NCBI RefSeq assembly: GCF_947503385.1
Contig: NZ_CANNDO010000005.1
Location: 62,001 to 126,000 of the forward strand
Length of the DNA: 64,000 nucleotides
Direction of reading: 5' to 3'
Source of the DNA: an uncultured Tateyamaria sp.
Lineage (GTDB): Bacteria > Pseudomonadota > Alphaproteobacteria > Rhodobacterales > Rhodobacteraceae
A program made the position numbers and the translations under genes. This document shows positions 8,330 through 17,909 of this stretch, piece by piece. Within the stretch, counting starts at the first letter, position 1. Every line of letters starts with the position of its first letter. The notes beneath the pieces were generated by a model. The model did no database searches, had not been told where the DNA came from, and worked only from the letters and a program-made list of their open reading frames with translations.

Positions 8330-9648
8330 AAACCGTCCACACGGGCGGCAAAGGCGCGCGCCGCTGCGGGCGCATCGCCCATCTGGGCACGCGCATCGAA
8401 CAGATCATCCGGCAGGCCCGGATGCGCCGTCCGCGCCACCGCCTCCAACGGCTGACCCGCAGCCACGGCGTCGGCCACCAGCGCTTTGGTCGCGGCCTGC
8501 GCCTCTGGACGTGGCATGGACGCAGCAAGGGCAAAGCTCAGCGCCTCGGCGTGGATCACACCGGCGCCGCCAAGATTTTCGGCCATCCGCTCCGACACTG
8601 GCTGTAACCCGTCCAGAACGGCACAGGCGGTTTCAATCGCAGCGGCGCAGGTCAGTGCAATCTGGGGCAGCACCATCCATTCGGTGAACCAAGCGGCCCC
8701 GTCACGCTGATGCTGATGCGCGCCTGCCGCTTGCAGGCTGGCCATCAACCCGCCCATCTGGTGGTTCAGGGCGGCCAGCACAGACGGCGCAACCGGGTTC
8801 TGCTTTTGCGGCATCGTCGATGATCCACCTGCACCCGGCAGGCGCAACTCGCCCACCTCTGACGCAGCCAGCGCCACCTGGCTCGCCCCCATCGCGGCCA
8901 AGGCCGCCACGACCTCTGCCATCCATGCGGCAATCCGCAGGATCGGAGCGCGATCCGTGTGCCAACTCCGGCCAGGATCGCCCAGTTTCAGCGCCTCCGC
9001 CACAGCCGCGCGCACCTCTGACGCCTGCGGGCCAAGGGCCGATGACGTGCCCGCCGCGCCGCTCAGCGATACAAAAAGCGCACGCGCCTGCACCTGCGGC
9101 AACCCCTCGACTGCATCGGCCAGCGGCGCACCCCATTGCGCCGCAACTGCACCAAAACTTGTCGGCGTTGCGACCTGACCATATGTGCGCGCCGCCATTG
9201 GCAGATCGGCATGACGCGCCGCGACATCCCCCAATGCGCGCAATGCAAATCGCAACCGGTCCTCCATGACCGCCAGTGTTTGGCGCAAACGCAACATCAG
9301 ACCGGTGTCGATGATATCCTGCGATGTGGCACCCCAGTGCACGTATTGCGCATGGTCCGGCGCCTCCATCGCCTTGCGAAACGCGGCCACCAAGGCTGGC
9401 ACTGCGACGCCGTTGCGCCCAGTCGCTTGAGCCAGTCCGGCGGGGTCGATCTGCACCTCCATCGCCGAGCGGTGAATAAAGGCACCGCTGATCTCGGGGA
9501 TCACACCCGCGTTGCCCTGCGCGCGGGCCAGCGCGCCTTCGACCAGCAACATGGCCCGGACCTCTGCCGCGTCAGACCACAGCCGACCGACCTCACCCGC
9601 AGGAAACAGCCCGCCATATAAGGCCGAGGCAAACACAGATGCCGCCAT
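8326..9648 (-). CDS. pcaB: 3-carboxy-cis,cis-muconate cycloisomerase
   Basis: This 440-residue protein belongs to the fumarase/argininosuccinate lyase superfamily, seen in the signature GSSTMPQKQNPV near residue 270 and in HWGATSQDIIDTGL near 105. The regions and length fit PcaB, which converts 3-carboxy-cis,cis-muconate to 4-carboxymuconolactone in the protocatechuate branch of the beta-ketoadipate pathway. It lies three bases downstream of pcaD and overlaps the transporter gene that follows. The other genes expected in a protocatechuate cluster (pcaC, pcaH, pcaG, pcaQ) are not nearby. Confidence 0.88.
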   Translation of the reverse strand: MAASVFASALYGGLFPAGEVGRLWSDAAEVRAMLLVEGALARAQGNAGVIPEISGAFIHRSAMEVQIDPAGLAQATGRNGVAVPALVAAFRKAMEAPDHAQYVHWGATSQDIIDTGLMLRLRQTLAVMEDRLRFALRALGDVAARHADLPMAARTYGQVATPTSFGAVAAQWGAPLADAVEGLPQVQARALFVSLSGAAGTSSALGPQASEVRAAVAEALKLGDPGRSWHTDRAPILRIAAWMAEVVAALAAMGASQVALAASEVGELRLPGAGGSSTMPQKQNPVAPSVLAALNHQMGGLMASLQAAGAHQHQRDGAAWFTEWMVLPQIALTCAAAIETACAVLDGLQPVSERMAENLGGAGVIHAEALSFALAASMPRPEAQAATKALVADAVAAGQPLEAVARTAHPGLPDDLFDARAQMGDAPAAARAFAARVDGL

Positions 9649-9651
9649 GCG

Positions 9652-10440
9652 TTACAGATGCCCCGTCTGTGTGATGAACTCTGTCAGCAGCTTTGCGTAT
9701 TCCGCAGGCCGCTCCACGCAGGGCAGGTGCCCCGCCTTTCGGATCAGCGCAAACTGGCTGCCCGGCACCAGATCCACCGTCTCGCGTACAAGATCGGGCG
9801 GGGTCGCACCATCCTCCGACCCGGCAATGCCCAGCGTTGGCAATCGCAAGGTCGCCGTAGTTGTGTAGAAATCCGTACCCGAAATGGCCGCCGAACACCC
9901 GGCATAGCCCGCATCCGGTTGCCGCGTCAGCATGTTGCGCCACAACGCAAGCTCTGGCGTCGCAAGAAATGCCTTGGAAAACCAACGGTCCATGGTGGCA
10001 TCGGCCAGTGCCTCGATCCCGCCCGCGTCCACTGCGGCAATCCGGTCGCCCCACATCGCCGCTGTGCCGATCTTTGCGCCGGTGTTCGACAACACCATGG
10101 CCCGCATCAGATCCAAACGCTTCACGGCCAACCCCTGCGCAATCAATCCGCCAATCGACAGCCCCACAAACAGTGCATCGCGAAACCCAAGGTGATCCAT
10201 CAACCGTTCGGCATCGCTCACCAGCGAACCCATGCCAAAGGGCGCCTCAGGGCACGATGACAGCCCGTGCCCCCGCTTGTCATAACGCAGAATACGCAGT
10301 CCCGCGGGCAGCAACGGCAGGATCGGATCCCACAACCGCATATCCGTCCCAAGCGAGTTGGCAAAGACCACGGGCGCGCCGTTTTCGGGCCCATCAATCC
10401 TGTAATGCAGGGCGACATCGCCCAGATCGACCATATGCAT
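9652..10440 (-). CDS. pcaD: 3-oxoadipate enol-lactonase
   Basis: I take the ATG at 10440 (MHMVDLGD), because GGGAG lies seven bases upstream; the upstream extension of the frame runs through an intergenic repeat. The 262-residue alpha/beta hydrolase has the oxyanion-region ANSLGTDMRLWD, the nucleophile elbow GLSIGG near residue 93, and a C-terminal catalytic His in KAGHLPCVERP. Length and motifs match PcaD, which hydrolyses beta-ketoadipate enol-lactone to beta-ketoadipate. It is the first gene of a three-gene unit with pcaB and an MFS transporter. Confidence 0.87.
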   Translation of the reverse strand: MHMVDLGDVALHYRIDGPENGAPVVFANSLGTDMRLWDPILPLLPAGLRILRYDKRGHGLSSCPEAPFGMGSLVSDAERLMDHLGFRDALFVGLSIGGLIAQGLAVKRLDLMRAMVLSNTGAKIGTAAMWGDRIAAVDAGGIEALADATMDRWFSKAFLATPELALWRNMLTRQPDAGYAGCSAAISGTDFYTTTATLRLPTLGIAGSEDGATPPDLVRETVDLVPGSQFALIRKAGHLPCVERPAEYAKLLTEFITQTGHL

Positions 10441-10510
10441 GTGCGTTCTCCCGAGACCTGCGCCCATCTGACGTATCGGCACCGCGACTTGCAAGACGGG
10501 CCTGCGTTTC

Positions 10511-10568
10511 TTCTGACCAAAAATACCACGGGGGAGGCGCGACAGCGCCGGGGGCAGAGCCCCCCCAA
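10511..10568 (+). repeat. dispersed GGGGG-rich intergenic repeat, copy R2
   Basis: The copy reads TTCTGACCAAAAATACCACG, then GGGGAGGCGC, a four-base loop and GCGCC, then GGGGGCAGAGCCCCCC. It lies between the pcaD start and the end of the exonuclease-like gene, and has two potential stem-loops. Confidence 0.82.
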
Positions 10569-10598
10569 AGACTGTCGTGGGCGCAGCCCTCAATCAGA

Positions 10599-11792
10599 TC
10601 ACGTGCGCAGACGCATATGCGCGATGATCTGGCCGTGATCCGATGCGAGCTTGTTGTACGGGGCCTCCGGGTGGCTGCCGTCGGTCAGGTGGTCGTTCAG
10701 CACGCTGAAATACTCCATCCGTCCAATATTGTCCGGACTGCCCTCGATAAAGTGACGCGACATGTAAATCTGATCAATGCTCTCATACACACCACCAAAC
10801 GCCGCCGTATAGATCATATCGCGGCTTGATTTGCGCACGAATTGCGCTTCCGCCGAATGCAGGCGCACCGAATCCATGGCTTCGCGGATATCCGTGTCCT
10901 CGGCCTCGGAATACCGGTCGCGGGGTGTCTCGGCATCATGGCGCAGCATCCACGCGTAGTTTTTGAACGGGTGTTCGCCGCTGATGATTTCCGAACTGAC
11001 TGCGTTGGCCCCATCATTGAAGTCGCCCGTCACCAGCACCGGATGCCCGGCCTCGATCTCTGCCACGACGGCGCGGCGCAACACCCACGCCTCTGCCATC
11101 CGCCGCAATGAGGCGCGCACACTGCCCAAGGCACGTGCAACCGGATCATAGGCGGTCAGGTCCGCCTCCGGCGCAAAGGCAGCGCCGTCGGGGCGCAGGA
11201 ATTCGCCCAGTTTCGACTTCAGGTGGCAGGTGAATACGGTCACGACCTGATCGCCGACGGGCACCCGCACCTTCAGGATAGGGCGGCTCAGCCGGGTCAG
11301 GGTGAAACGCCCCCCGCCGGTGGCACCCATGGGGCCAAAGTCAATCTCGACCGGCTCCGACAGGTGCTGGATCACCTCTGGCTCATAGACAAAACCGAAC
11401 CGTGACAGGATCGCGACGCCGGGGCGTCGCCGTCCGGCTTCGCCCGTGTCATTCAGGTTGGGTGCAACCGCCAACGCCGCGCCCGTATAGGGATGATATT
11501 CGAGCTTGTTGAAGATCGCCTTGCGGCGATACCGTTTGGACGCATCCGGCAGGTGGGCGTCGTTGCCCAATGTCCCTTGCCGGTCCGCCTCGACAATCAC
11601 GTCGCGCAGCGCGCTTTCCTCGAAAATCTCCTGAAAACAGACGATGTCGGCATTCATCGCCTGCATCTGTTCGGCCAGCCAGTCTACCTTCCACGCGTAT
11701 TCCTCGGGCGTGTAACTTTGAAACCGGTAATATTCCTGATCCGCACCAATCAGATTTTTGACGTTAAAAGAGGCGATGGTGAATTCGGTCAT
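10599..11792 (-). CDS. endonuclease/exonuclease/phosphatase family protein
   Basis: The start is the ATG at 11792 (MTEFTIASFNVKNL), which overlaps the stop of the dehydratase gene upstream by ATGA. The 397-residue protein shows the EEP superfamily landmarks in order: SFNVKNL near residue 8, DIVCFQEIF near 48 with the metal-binding Glu, VFTCHLKSK in the middle, VTGDFND near 245 with Asp/Asn, and a C-terminal ASDHGQII with the catalytic Asp-His. Such enzymes cleave phosphodiesters in nucleic acids or lipids; the substrate is not evident. There is no signal peptide. It is cotranscribed with a PLP-dependent dehydratase and a hydrolase. Confidence 0.83.
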   Translation of the reverse strand: MTEFTIASFNVKNLIGADQEYYRFQSYTPEEYAWKVDWLAEQMQAMNADIVCFQEIFEESALRDVIVEADRQGTLGNDAHLPDASKRYRRKAIFNKLEYHPYTGAALAVAPNLNDTGEAGRRRPGVAILSRFGFVYEPEVIQHLSEPVEIDFGPMGATGGGRFTLTRLSRPILKVRVPVGDQVVTVFTCHLKSKLGEFLRPDGAAFAPEADLTAYDPVARALGSVRASLRRMAEAWVLRRAVVAEIEAGHPVLVTGDFNDGANAVSSEIISGEHPFKNYAWMLRHDAETPRDRYSEAEDTDIREAMDSVRLHSAEAQFVRKSSRDMIYTAAFGGVYESIDQIYMSRHFIEGSPDNIGRMEYFSVLNDHLTDGSHPEAPYNKLASDHGQIIAHMRLRT

Positions 11793-12760
11793 GTGAGCGT
11801 GTCCAATGCGCGTTGAAACAGGGTCGGATCGACATTGCCCCCCGAAATGGTGACGATGACATCCGCCCCGTCTAGGGCGTCCTGCCGACACAAAGCGGCA
11901 GCAAGGGCGACGGCGCCACCGGGCTCTGCCACGACCTTGAGCCGCAGGAACGCCTGTGCCACCGCCATCATCGCCTCCTCCTCACTCACCGCCAGACCCG
12001 GGCCACAATGCGCCTGAATGATCGGAAAGGTGATGTCGCCCGGACAGGGCGTCAGGATCGCGTCACAGATGTTGCCGGAGGTCGCGGCGTTGCGCTCGAT
12101 CTCGCCGGATCGGAGCGAGCGCGCCACATCGTCGAACCCCTCCGGCTCTACGGGTCGCACGCGCAGACCCGGTGCGTCTGCGTTCAGCGCCAGCGCGATG
12201 CCCGCGGTCAGCCCGCCGCCACCGCAACACACCAGCACGTCGGCCTCGGACACACCGATCTCTGCGGCCTGCGCGGCAATTTCGAGGCCCGTTGTACCTT
12301 GGCCTGCAATCACCTGCGGCTCGTCATAGGGTTTGATCAGCGTCAGCCCACGCTCTTCGGCCAGCGCCTTGCCGATCTCTTCGCGGCTTTGCCCGTCGCG
12401 GTCATATAGCAGCACTTCGCCACCCAGCGCGCGCGTGTTCTCAATCTTGAGCGCGGGCGCGTCGCTGGGCATCACGATCACCGACGGCACACCGTGCAGC
12501 GTGGCCGCATGTGCCACGCCCTGCGCGTGGTTGCCGCTGGAAAATGCGATGACGCCCCGCGCCCGCACGTCGGGGTCCAATGCCGACAAGGCCGACCACG
12601 CGCCGCGAAACTTGAAGCTGCCGGTGCGTTGCAGGCATTCCGGCTTGATCCAGACGCGCCGCCCCGCGATTTCGTCCAGAAACGGAGAGGACAGCATCGG
12701 CGTGCGCCGTGCGTGCCCGTCAAGCCGCGCAGCCGCGGCGCGGATCATGTCGATATTCAT
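11789..12760 (-). CDS. PLP-dependent threonine/serine dehydratase
   Basis: This 323-residue fold-type II PLP enzyme carries the Schiff-base lysine in SFKFRGAW near residue 51, the substrate loop SSGNHAQG near 75, and the phosphate-binding CCGGGGLTAG near 180. It lacks the C-terminal ACT-type regulatory domain of biosynthetic IlvA, so it is of the short catabolic type: threonine ammonia-lyase, serine racemase/dehydratase, or hydroxyaspartate dehydratase. These cannot be separated by eye. Its start overlaps the stop of the alpha/beta hydrolase gene upstream by four bases. Confidence 0.87.
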   Translation of the reverse strand: MNIDMIRAAAARLDGHARRTPMLSSPFLDEIAGRRVWIKPECLQRTGSFKFRGAWSALSALDPDVRARGVIAFSSGNHAQGVAHAATLHGVPSVIVMPSDAPALKIENTRALGGEVLLYDRDGQSREEIGKALAEERGLTLIKPYDEPQVIAGQGTTGLEIAAQAAEIGVSEADVLVCCGGGGLTAGIALALNADAPGLRVRPVEPEGFDDVARSLRSGEIERNAATSGNICDAILTPCPGDITFPIIQAHCGPGLAVSEEEAMMAVAQAFLRLKVVAEPGGAVALAAALCRQDALDGADVIVTISGGNVDPTLFQRALDTLT

Positions 12761-13575
12761 GCCAGTTGCTCCATCCAGGTGGCCAGCGCCGCCACCGCTT
12801 CGGGTTCATCCAGAAACGGCACGTGGCCCCGGTCCGGCACCTCTGCGTGGATCATGCCGGGGTGGCGATCCTGCATCCTTTGCGCGGTCTCGGCACTCAG
12901 CAGGTTCGACCCGGCGCCCCGGATCAGGCAGGTGGGCTTGCCCGCCAGCGCGTCGAAAAAGGGCCACAGGTCCGGCACATCGCCACCTGCTTCGATCGCG
13001 TCACGCAGATGCGGATCATAGGTGATCTCGAGGCCCGCATCGGTCTGGCGGTAGTGCAGTTGCGCCTCTGCCATCCACCGCTCGGGTGGCACGTTGGCAA
13101 AGCCGGGCAAGGAGACGGCCATGGCAGCGGCCATGGCGGCGTGGGTGCCCAGCAGGGGGGGCTTGCCCAGATAGTCCATGACCGCGGCCATCCCTGCAGA
13201 TTCCAGTTCCGGTCCGATGTCGTTCAGGGCCGCACCGATCAGCCGGTCCGGGGCAGTGGCGGCCAGCCCCATCGCATTGAGCCCCCCGCGCGAGGTGCCG
13301 AGGATGGCCACCCGTGGCAGGCCCAGATGGTCCATCAATTCCATCACGTCGCGGATTTCGACGGGCAGGGTGTAGTTGCGCCAGTCCGGATCCCAGTCCG
13401 ACTGTCCACGTCCACGGTAGTCGAGCGTGATGACACGGCAGGGCGGCAGGTGCGGGCGGGCATAGTCGAAATCCCCCCCGGTCCGAGTGAGACCGGCAAG
13501 GCACAAAAGCGGCAAGCCCGCACCCTCATCGGTGTAGTGCAGGTTCAGCCCATCCGATGTGGTAAACGTCGCCAT
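12757..13575 (-). CDS. alpha/beta hydrolase
   Basis: The ATG at 13575 (MATFTTSDGLNLHYTDEG) is preferred because the fold begins there; it shares a base with the stop of the dehalogenase gene. The 272-residue protein has LDYRGRGQSD near residue 75, the nucleophile elbow GTSRGG near 103, and a C-terminal His in DRGHVPFLDEPE. The acid residue is probably in the strand before it. The family covers esterases, lactonases and C-C hydrolases and the substrate cannot be told. It is part of a tightly packed minus-strand run with a haloacid dehalogenase, a threonine dehydratase and an EEP phosphoesterase. Confidence 0.85.
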   Translation of the reverse strand: MATFTTSDGLNLHYTDEGAGLPLLCLAGLTRTGGDFDYARPHLPPCRVITLDYRGRGQSDWDPDWRNYTLPVEIRDVMELMDHLGLPRVAILGTSRGGLNAMGLAATAPDRLIGAALNDIGPELESAGMAAVMDYLGKPPLLGTHAAMAAAMAVSLPGFANVPPERWMAEAQLHYRQTDAGLEITYDPHLRDAIEAGGDVPDLWPFFDALAGKPTCLIRGAGSNLLSAETAQRMQDRHPGMIHAEVPDRGHVPFLDEPEAVAALATWMEQLA

Positions 13576-14261
13576 CAGAGGCCCGCCAGCGCCGGAATGC
13601 CGGTCAGGTCTGTCAGCACATGTTGCGGCGTCCACGGCAGCCGGTCCACCGGCTCGCCCGCGCGGTTCACCCATGCCGTGACAAACCCATAGCCTGCGGC
13701 ACCCGCGGCATCCCAGCCGTTGGAAGACACAAACAGAACTTGGTCCTTTGCGACGTCAAACCGCTGGCCGACAAGGTCATAGACCCGCGCGTCCGGCTTG
13801 AAGATGCCAACCGACTGCACGGACAGACAATCGTCCAGCATATCCCCGATCTGTGCCGACTGGACCGCACCGGCGAGCATGTCCGGCGACCCGTTGGACA
13901 GGATCGCAGTGTTCAGCCCGGCGTCCTTGAGCGTGCCCAGCATCGCAGGCACCTCGGGGTAAGCCTCCAGCTCCCAGTAAAGGGCCAGCAGACGCGTGCG
14001 CAGGGCCGCATCACCGGCATGGCCCGTCTTTTCCAACGCCCAGTCGAGCCCGTCTTGGGTGACCTCCCAAAAATCGGTGTGGGCGCCGGTGATGGCGCGC
14101 AACCACGTGTATTGCAGCTGTTTCAACCGCCATTGTTCGGCGAGGATGGGCCAGTCATCGGCCAGCGGGGCAAAGGACGGCTCACTGGCCGCCTGCCGTG
14201 CGGCGGCGGCCACGTCAAAGAGGGTGCCATAGGCGTCAAAAATGCAGGTTGTGATTGGCAT
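13575..14261 (-). CDS. haloacid dehalogenase, type II
   Basis: The start is the ATG at 14261 (MPITTCIFDAYGTLFD), which puts the nucleophile Asp at residue 9 as expected. The 228-residue length fits L-2-haloacid dehalogenases. Motifs in order are DAYGTLFD (Asp nucleophile), AILSNGSPDML, FKPDARVYDL (Lys), and SSNGWDAAGA, the last being characteristic of the type II dehalogenase subgroup rather than of ordinary HAD phosphatases. The expected reaction is hydrolytic removal of halide from a 2-haloalkanoate to give the D-hydroxy acid. It heads the run that continues with the alpha/beta hydrolase. Confidence 0.86.
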   Translation of the reverse strand: MPITTCIFDAYGTLFDVAAAARQAASEPSFAPLADDWPILAEQWRLKQLQYTWLRAITGAHTDFWEVTQDGLDWALEKTGHAGDAALRTRLLALYWELEAYPEVPAMLGTLKDAGLNTAILSNGSPDMLAGAVQSAQIGDMLDDCLSVQSVGIFKPDARVYDLVGQRFDVAKDQVLFVSSNGWDAAGAAGYGFVTAWVNRAGEPVDRLPWTPQHVLTDLTGIPALAGL

Positions 14262-14394
14262 GGGGCAGTTCCTTTGCCCGGCCACAGTGGCACGCCACGG
14301 CCCGCGCGGAAAGAGGGAGCAGAGAAGCGGATTTCGCGGGCAGATGCCCCGCCGTTCGCCTCGAATGCCCGTCGGAAACCGATACCGCGACCGC

Positions 14395-15186
14395 TCAGAG
14401 GTGGTCGGGTTGGGGCATCCCAAGAGTGTGGAACCCGCCATCGACCCGGATCACCTCTCCGGTTGTGCAGGCCCCCGCTTCGGAACACAGGTAAACCGCT
14501 GTGCCCCCCACGGCCTCCAGTGTCGCGTTGGCCCGCAACGGGGCGTTCTGTTCGGTGTGCTTATAGGTCTTGCGCGCGCCGCCGATGGCCGCTCCTGCCA
14601 ATGTCTTCATCGGGCCGGGCGAAATTGCGTTCACGCGAATACCCTCGGGGCCCAGATCGTTTGCCAGATAGCGCGTGGCGGATTCCAGCGCCGCCTTGGC
14701 CACGCCCATGACATTGTAGCTGGGCACCACCCGGTTCGACCCCTGATAGGTCATGGTCAAAAGCGTGCCGCCCTTTTCGATCATCATCGGGTGCGCGCGC
14801 CGCGCGCATTCGATGAACGAATAGACCGAGATATCCATTGAATTCTTAAAGTTCGCGCGGCTCGTGTTCAAAAACCGACCCGTCAACTCGGACTTGTCCG
14901 AAAACGCGATGGCGTGCACCAGAAAGTCGATTGTGTCCCAACGTTCGGCCAGCGCGGCGAACCCGGCGTCCAGTGACGCGTCGTCCGTCACGTCCATATC
15001 GACCAGAAAATCGGACCCGACACTTGCTGCAAGCGGTTCAACGCGCTTGCCAAACGCTTCTCCCTGATAGGAAAAGGCAAGCTCGGCCCCCGCCTCGTGC
15101 ATAGCCTTGGCAATGCCCCACGCGATGGAACGGTCATTGGCCACACCCATGACGAGGCCGCGTTTTCCCTTGAGCACATCAGACAT
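14395..15186 (-). CDS. fabI: enoyl-[acyl-carrier-protein] reductase (NADH)
   Basis: The 263-residue short-chain dehydrogenase-like protein has the FabI-type cofactor motif GVANDRSIAWGIA near residue 14 and the catalytic Tyr/Lys pair in SYNVMGVAKAALE near 155-165, the Y-x6-K spacing of FabI rather than the Y-x3-K of ordinary SDRs. It reduces the trans-2 double bond of enoyl-ACP in the last step of each fatty acid elongation cycle. It follows fabB by about ten bases on the same strand, so the two form an operon. Confidence 0.95.
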   Translation of the reverse strand: MSDVLKGKRGLVMGVANDRSIAWGIAKAMHEAGAELAFSYQGEAFGKRVEPLAASVGSDFLVDMDVTDDASLDAGFAALAERWDTIDFLVHAIAFSDKSELTGRFLNTSRANFKNSMDISVYSFIECARRAHPMMIEKGGTLLTMTYQGSNRVVPSYNVMGVAKAALESATRYLANDLGPEGIRVNAISPGPMKTLAGAAIGGARKTYKHTEQNAPLRANATLEAVGGTAVYLCSEAGACTTGEVIRVDGGFHTLGMPQPDHL

Positions 15187-15197
15187 TCAAAAAACTC

Positions 15198-16427
15198 TTA
15201 CCCGTGAAATTTCGAAAGGATCATTGATCCGTTGGTGCCGCCAAAGCCAAAGGAGTTGGTCATCACACTGTCCAGACCCGCATTTTCGACCAGCGCCGTG
15301 GCCACCTCGCCTGCGTTGAACGCAGGATCCAGATTGTCCACGTTGATCGACGGCGTGATAAAGTCATGCTCCAGCATCAGCAGACAGAACACGGCCTCAA
15401 GCGCGCCAGCCGCGCCTTGCGCATGGCCTGTCATTGATTTGGTTGAACTCACCACCGGCTGTGTGCGGCCTTCAAAGGCGCGGCGGACCGCCTCCATCTC
15501 GGGTGCGTCGCCTGCCGGGGTCGAGGTGCCGTGCGCATTGATGTAACCCACCTCGCGCCCTTCGGGCAGCGTGTCCAGCGCCAGCTTCATCGCCAGTTCC
15601 GCGCCTTCGCCAGAGGGGGCCACCATGTCGTGGCCATCAGACGTCGCGGCATAGCCTGTCACTTCGGCGTAAATCTTGGCACCCCGGGCGCGCGCGTGTT
15701 CCAGCTCTTCGAGCACCAGCATCCCGCCCCCGCCCGAGATCACGAAACCGTCCCGGTCCGCGTCAAACGCACGGGACGCTTTTTCCGGTGTGTCATTATA
15801 TTTCGACGACATCGCGCCCATCGCGTCAAAGAGGCAGGACAGGGTCCAGTCCAGTTCTTCGGCCCCACCGGCGAACATGACATCCTGTTTGCCCAGCATG
15901 ATCTGCTCGGCCGCGTTGCCGATGCAGTGCAGGGATGTCGAACAGGCGGAGGTGATCGAATAGTTGATCCCCTTGATCTTGTAGGACGTGGCAAGGTTCG
16001 CGCTGATGGTCGAAGACATGCATTTGGGCACCGCAAACGGGCCGATCCGTTTGGTGGCCCCGGTCTTGAGCACGGTCTGATGCGCGCTCAGCATGGCCGA
16101 GGTGGACGGCCCGCCGGATCCCGCGACAAGGCCGGTGCGCGGGTTCACGATATCGTCTTCGGTCAGGCCCGCGTCGGCAATGGCCTGCCCCATCGCGATA
16201 TGGGCATAAGCCGCGCCGGGGCCCATGAACCGCAACGTGCGCTTGTCCACAAGCGCCGCCACATCAAGGTCGATGGTCCCGGCGATCTGGCTGCGAAATC
16301 CGTGTTCAGCCATCTCGGGGCTGGCTTCGATCCCGGACCGGCCAGCCTTCAAAGAGGCCAGAACCTCGTCCACGGTGTTTCCGATGGAAGAGACGATGCC
16401 AAGGCCCGTCACCACGACACGTTTCAT
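15198..16427 (-). CDS. fabB: beta-ketoacyl-ACP synthase I
   Basis: The ATG at 16427 ([10 protein letters not shown]) has GGAGG eight bases upstream and is preferred over the earlier in-frame start. The 409-residue thiolase-fold protein has the nucleophile Cys162 in SACSTSLH, and the two catalytic histidines in INAHGTST and GHAQGAAG. Together with FabA it makes unsaturated fatty acids by extending cis-3-decenoyl-ACP. In this window fabA is 1.5 kb away, separated by a LysR gene and a YciI-like gene, whereas I would expect it to be adjacent. fabI follows directly. Confidence 0.93.
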   Translation of the reverse strand: MKRVVVTGLGIVSSIGNTVDEVLASLKAGRSGIEASPEMAEHGFRSQIAGTIDLDVAALVDKRTLRFMGPGAAYAHIAMGQAIADAGLTEDDIVNPRTGLVAGSGGPSTSAMLSAHQTVLKTGATKRIGPFAVPKCMSSTISANLATSYKIKGINYSITSACSTSLHCIGNAAEQIMLGKQDVMFAGGAEELDWTLSCLFDAMGAMSSKYNDTPEKASRAFDADRDGFVISGGGGMLVLEELEHARARGAKIYAEVTGYAATSDGHDMVAPSGEGAELAMKLALDTLPEGREVGYINAHGTSTPAGDAPEMEAVRRAFEGRTQPVVSSTKSMTGHAQGAAGALEAVFCLLMLEHDFITPSINVDNLDPAFNAGEVATALVENAGLDSVMTNSFGFGGTNGSMILSKFHG

Positions 16428-16612
16428 GTGCAAACCTCCGGTTTGACGCATCGCATGTGCGCACTCCTAACATTGGGTCAGCGCTATGTAGGACGGTGCG
16501 GCGGTGCGGTGCAAGCGGCTATGTTGACCCCGCTTGTGCCCTGTGGCGGCGCGGTATCAACAACGTGATCGGCACTTTGGCGGCGGTGGCGTTCGTCTTT
16601 GCCCGGGTTGGC

Positions 16613-17512
16613 TCAGGGCTGCGTGGTCGCGCGTTCATCCACGTCCCAATCCAGATCCACAAGCCATTCCTTTGCTGCCATGACAGAGGCGCGCGCCGTC
16701 TGATCCACATGGGACAAGAGCCATATGTCCCGGACGGGCAGCGCCGCCCCTGCCGCCCCCGGCGCACAGCGCAGGCGTGGATCGGACCGCGCGATGCGGG
16801 TTGGCAGCAGCGTCTTGCCCAGCCCGTGCGCCACCGCTTCCATCGCGGTTTCGGCATCCGCAACCCGAAGTCCCGCGGCCCGGCCACCGCCGCGCGCTGC
16901 TGCATCAAGCCAGCGCGCCTGCGGCAAATCTGCGTGCGCATCATCATAGGTGATCCAGCGCAATTGCGCGGCCTGATCCCCGGTCGCGGCATTGGGCACA
17001 AAGATGTCAAAGGATAACGCACCCAGCTTTTGCGCCTTGGTCCGCAACCCGCCCGAGGCGGGGCGCGCAAATCGCACGGCCAGATCCGCCTCACGGCGGG
17101 ACAGATCCAGATTGTCTGACGTGGGCACCAGTTCGACGCACAGGTCGGGATGCCGTGCGGCCAACAGGCCAAGGGCGGGCACAAGCATCCGGTTGACGAC
17201 AATCGGCACGGCGCTGATCCGCACTGTGCCGGTCACGGCGTGCGCAGCCCGCCCCAAGGTTTCGCGGATCAGCGTGTTCTGCACTTCGATGGCCTCCGCG
17301 TGCGCAATTGCCCCGCGCGCGGCATCTGTCGGCTCAAACCGGCCTGTGGCGCTGCGCAGGAACAGCGACGCGCCGACGGCCCGCTCCAGCACAGTGATCC
17401 GGCGCGACACCGTGGTGTCGCTGACACCCACCGAACGCGCCGCGGCGCGCAGCGTGCCTGTCCGGTAAAGCGCCAATAGATATTTCAGATCGTTCCAGTC
17501 ATGGTTCTGCAT
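16613..17512 (-). CDS. LysR family transcriptional regulator
   Basis: The start is the ATG at 17512 (MQNHDWNDLKYLLALY). This 299-residue protein has an N-terminal winged helix-turn-helix (TLRAAARSVGVSDTTVSRRITVLERAVGASLFLR, residues about 20-55) and a LysR-type effector-binding domain (VRISAVPIVVNRMLVPAL onward). It is divergent from the YciI-like gene with only about 87 bases between the starts, so it most likely regulates that gene and itself. The pair is inserted between fabA and fabB. The inducer is unknown. Confidence 0.87.
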   Translation of the reverse strand: MQNHDWNDLKYLLALYRTGTLRAAARSVGVSDTTVSRRITVLERAVGASLFLRSATGRFEPTDAARGAIAHAEAIEVQNTLIRETLGRAAHAVTGTVRISAVPIVVNRMLVPALGLLAARHPDLCVELVPTSDNLDLSRREADLAVRFARPASGGLRTKAQKLGALSFDIFVPNAATGDQAAQLRWITYDDAHADLPQARWLDAAARGGGRAAGLRVADAETAMEAVAHGLGKTLLPTRIARSDPRLRCAPGAAGAALPVRDIWLLSHVDQTARASVMAAKEWLVDLDWDVDERATTQP

Positions 17513-17599
17513 TTTTGCAGTGTAGGGCGTCAAAAACGGCCACTCAATCCGCAAGATTGTTGTGGCATCCTGCGCGGGATCACCCCCCCGGAGACCATC

Positions 17600-17905
17600 A
17601 TGACATTTATCATCCTGTTCGAAGACGCCACAGACGCTGATCCTGACATCCGCACAACACATATGGCCGACCACTTGCGCTTTCTCGAAACACATGCCGA
17701 CCGGATCAGGGCGGCGGGGCCCCTGTCCGATCCGACAGGCGGTGGGCGCGACGGGCTGTGGATTGTCACAACCGCCACCGCCAACGAGGCGGAACAGCTT
17801 GTAAGGCAGGATCCGTTCTGGCCCACCGGCTTGCGCAAATCCTACGCCATCATCCCTTGGAAACAGGTGTTCGCGGACGGAACCCGGCTGATCCAGCCGG
17901 GCTAG
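17600..17905 (+). CDS. YciI-like (dimeric ferredoxin-like fold) protein
   Basis: The start is the ATG at 17600 (MTFIILFED), with GGAG about six bases before it. The 101 residues have the length and pattern of the YciI/YCII-related family: a first strand FIILFED, the segment HMADHLRFLETHADRIRAAGPL with a conserved His and the AGPL turn, then LWIVTTATANEAEQLVRQDPFW and a final aromatic strand. Family members are small dimeric proteins with putative isomerase or lyase activity. It is divergent from the LysR gene and ends five bases from the convergent fabA stop. Confidence 0.8.
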   Translation: MTFIILFEDATDADPDIRTTHMADHLRFLETHADRIRAAGPLSDPTGGGRDGLWIVTTATANEAEQLVRQDPFWPTGLRKSYAIIPWKQVFADGTRLIQPG

Positions 17906-17909
17906 GCGG

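Noticed and set aside
9652..10593. A longer pcaD start at 10593
   Set aside because: The extension translates repeat copy R2; the ATG at 10440 has a clear ribosome site and gives the usual length.
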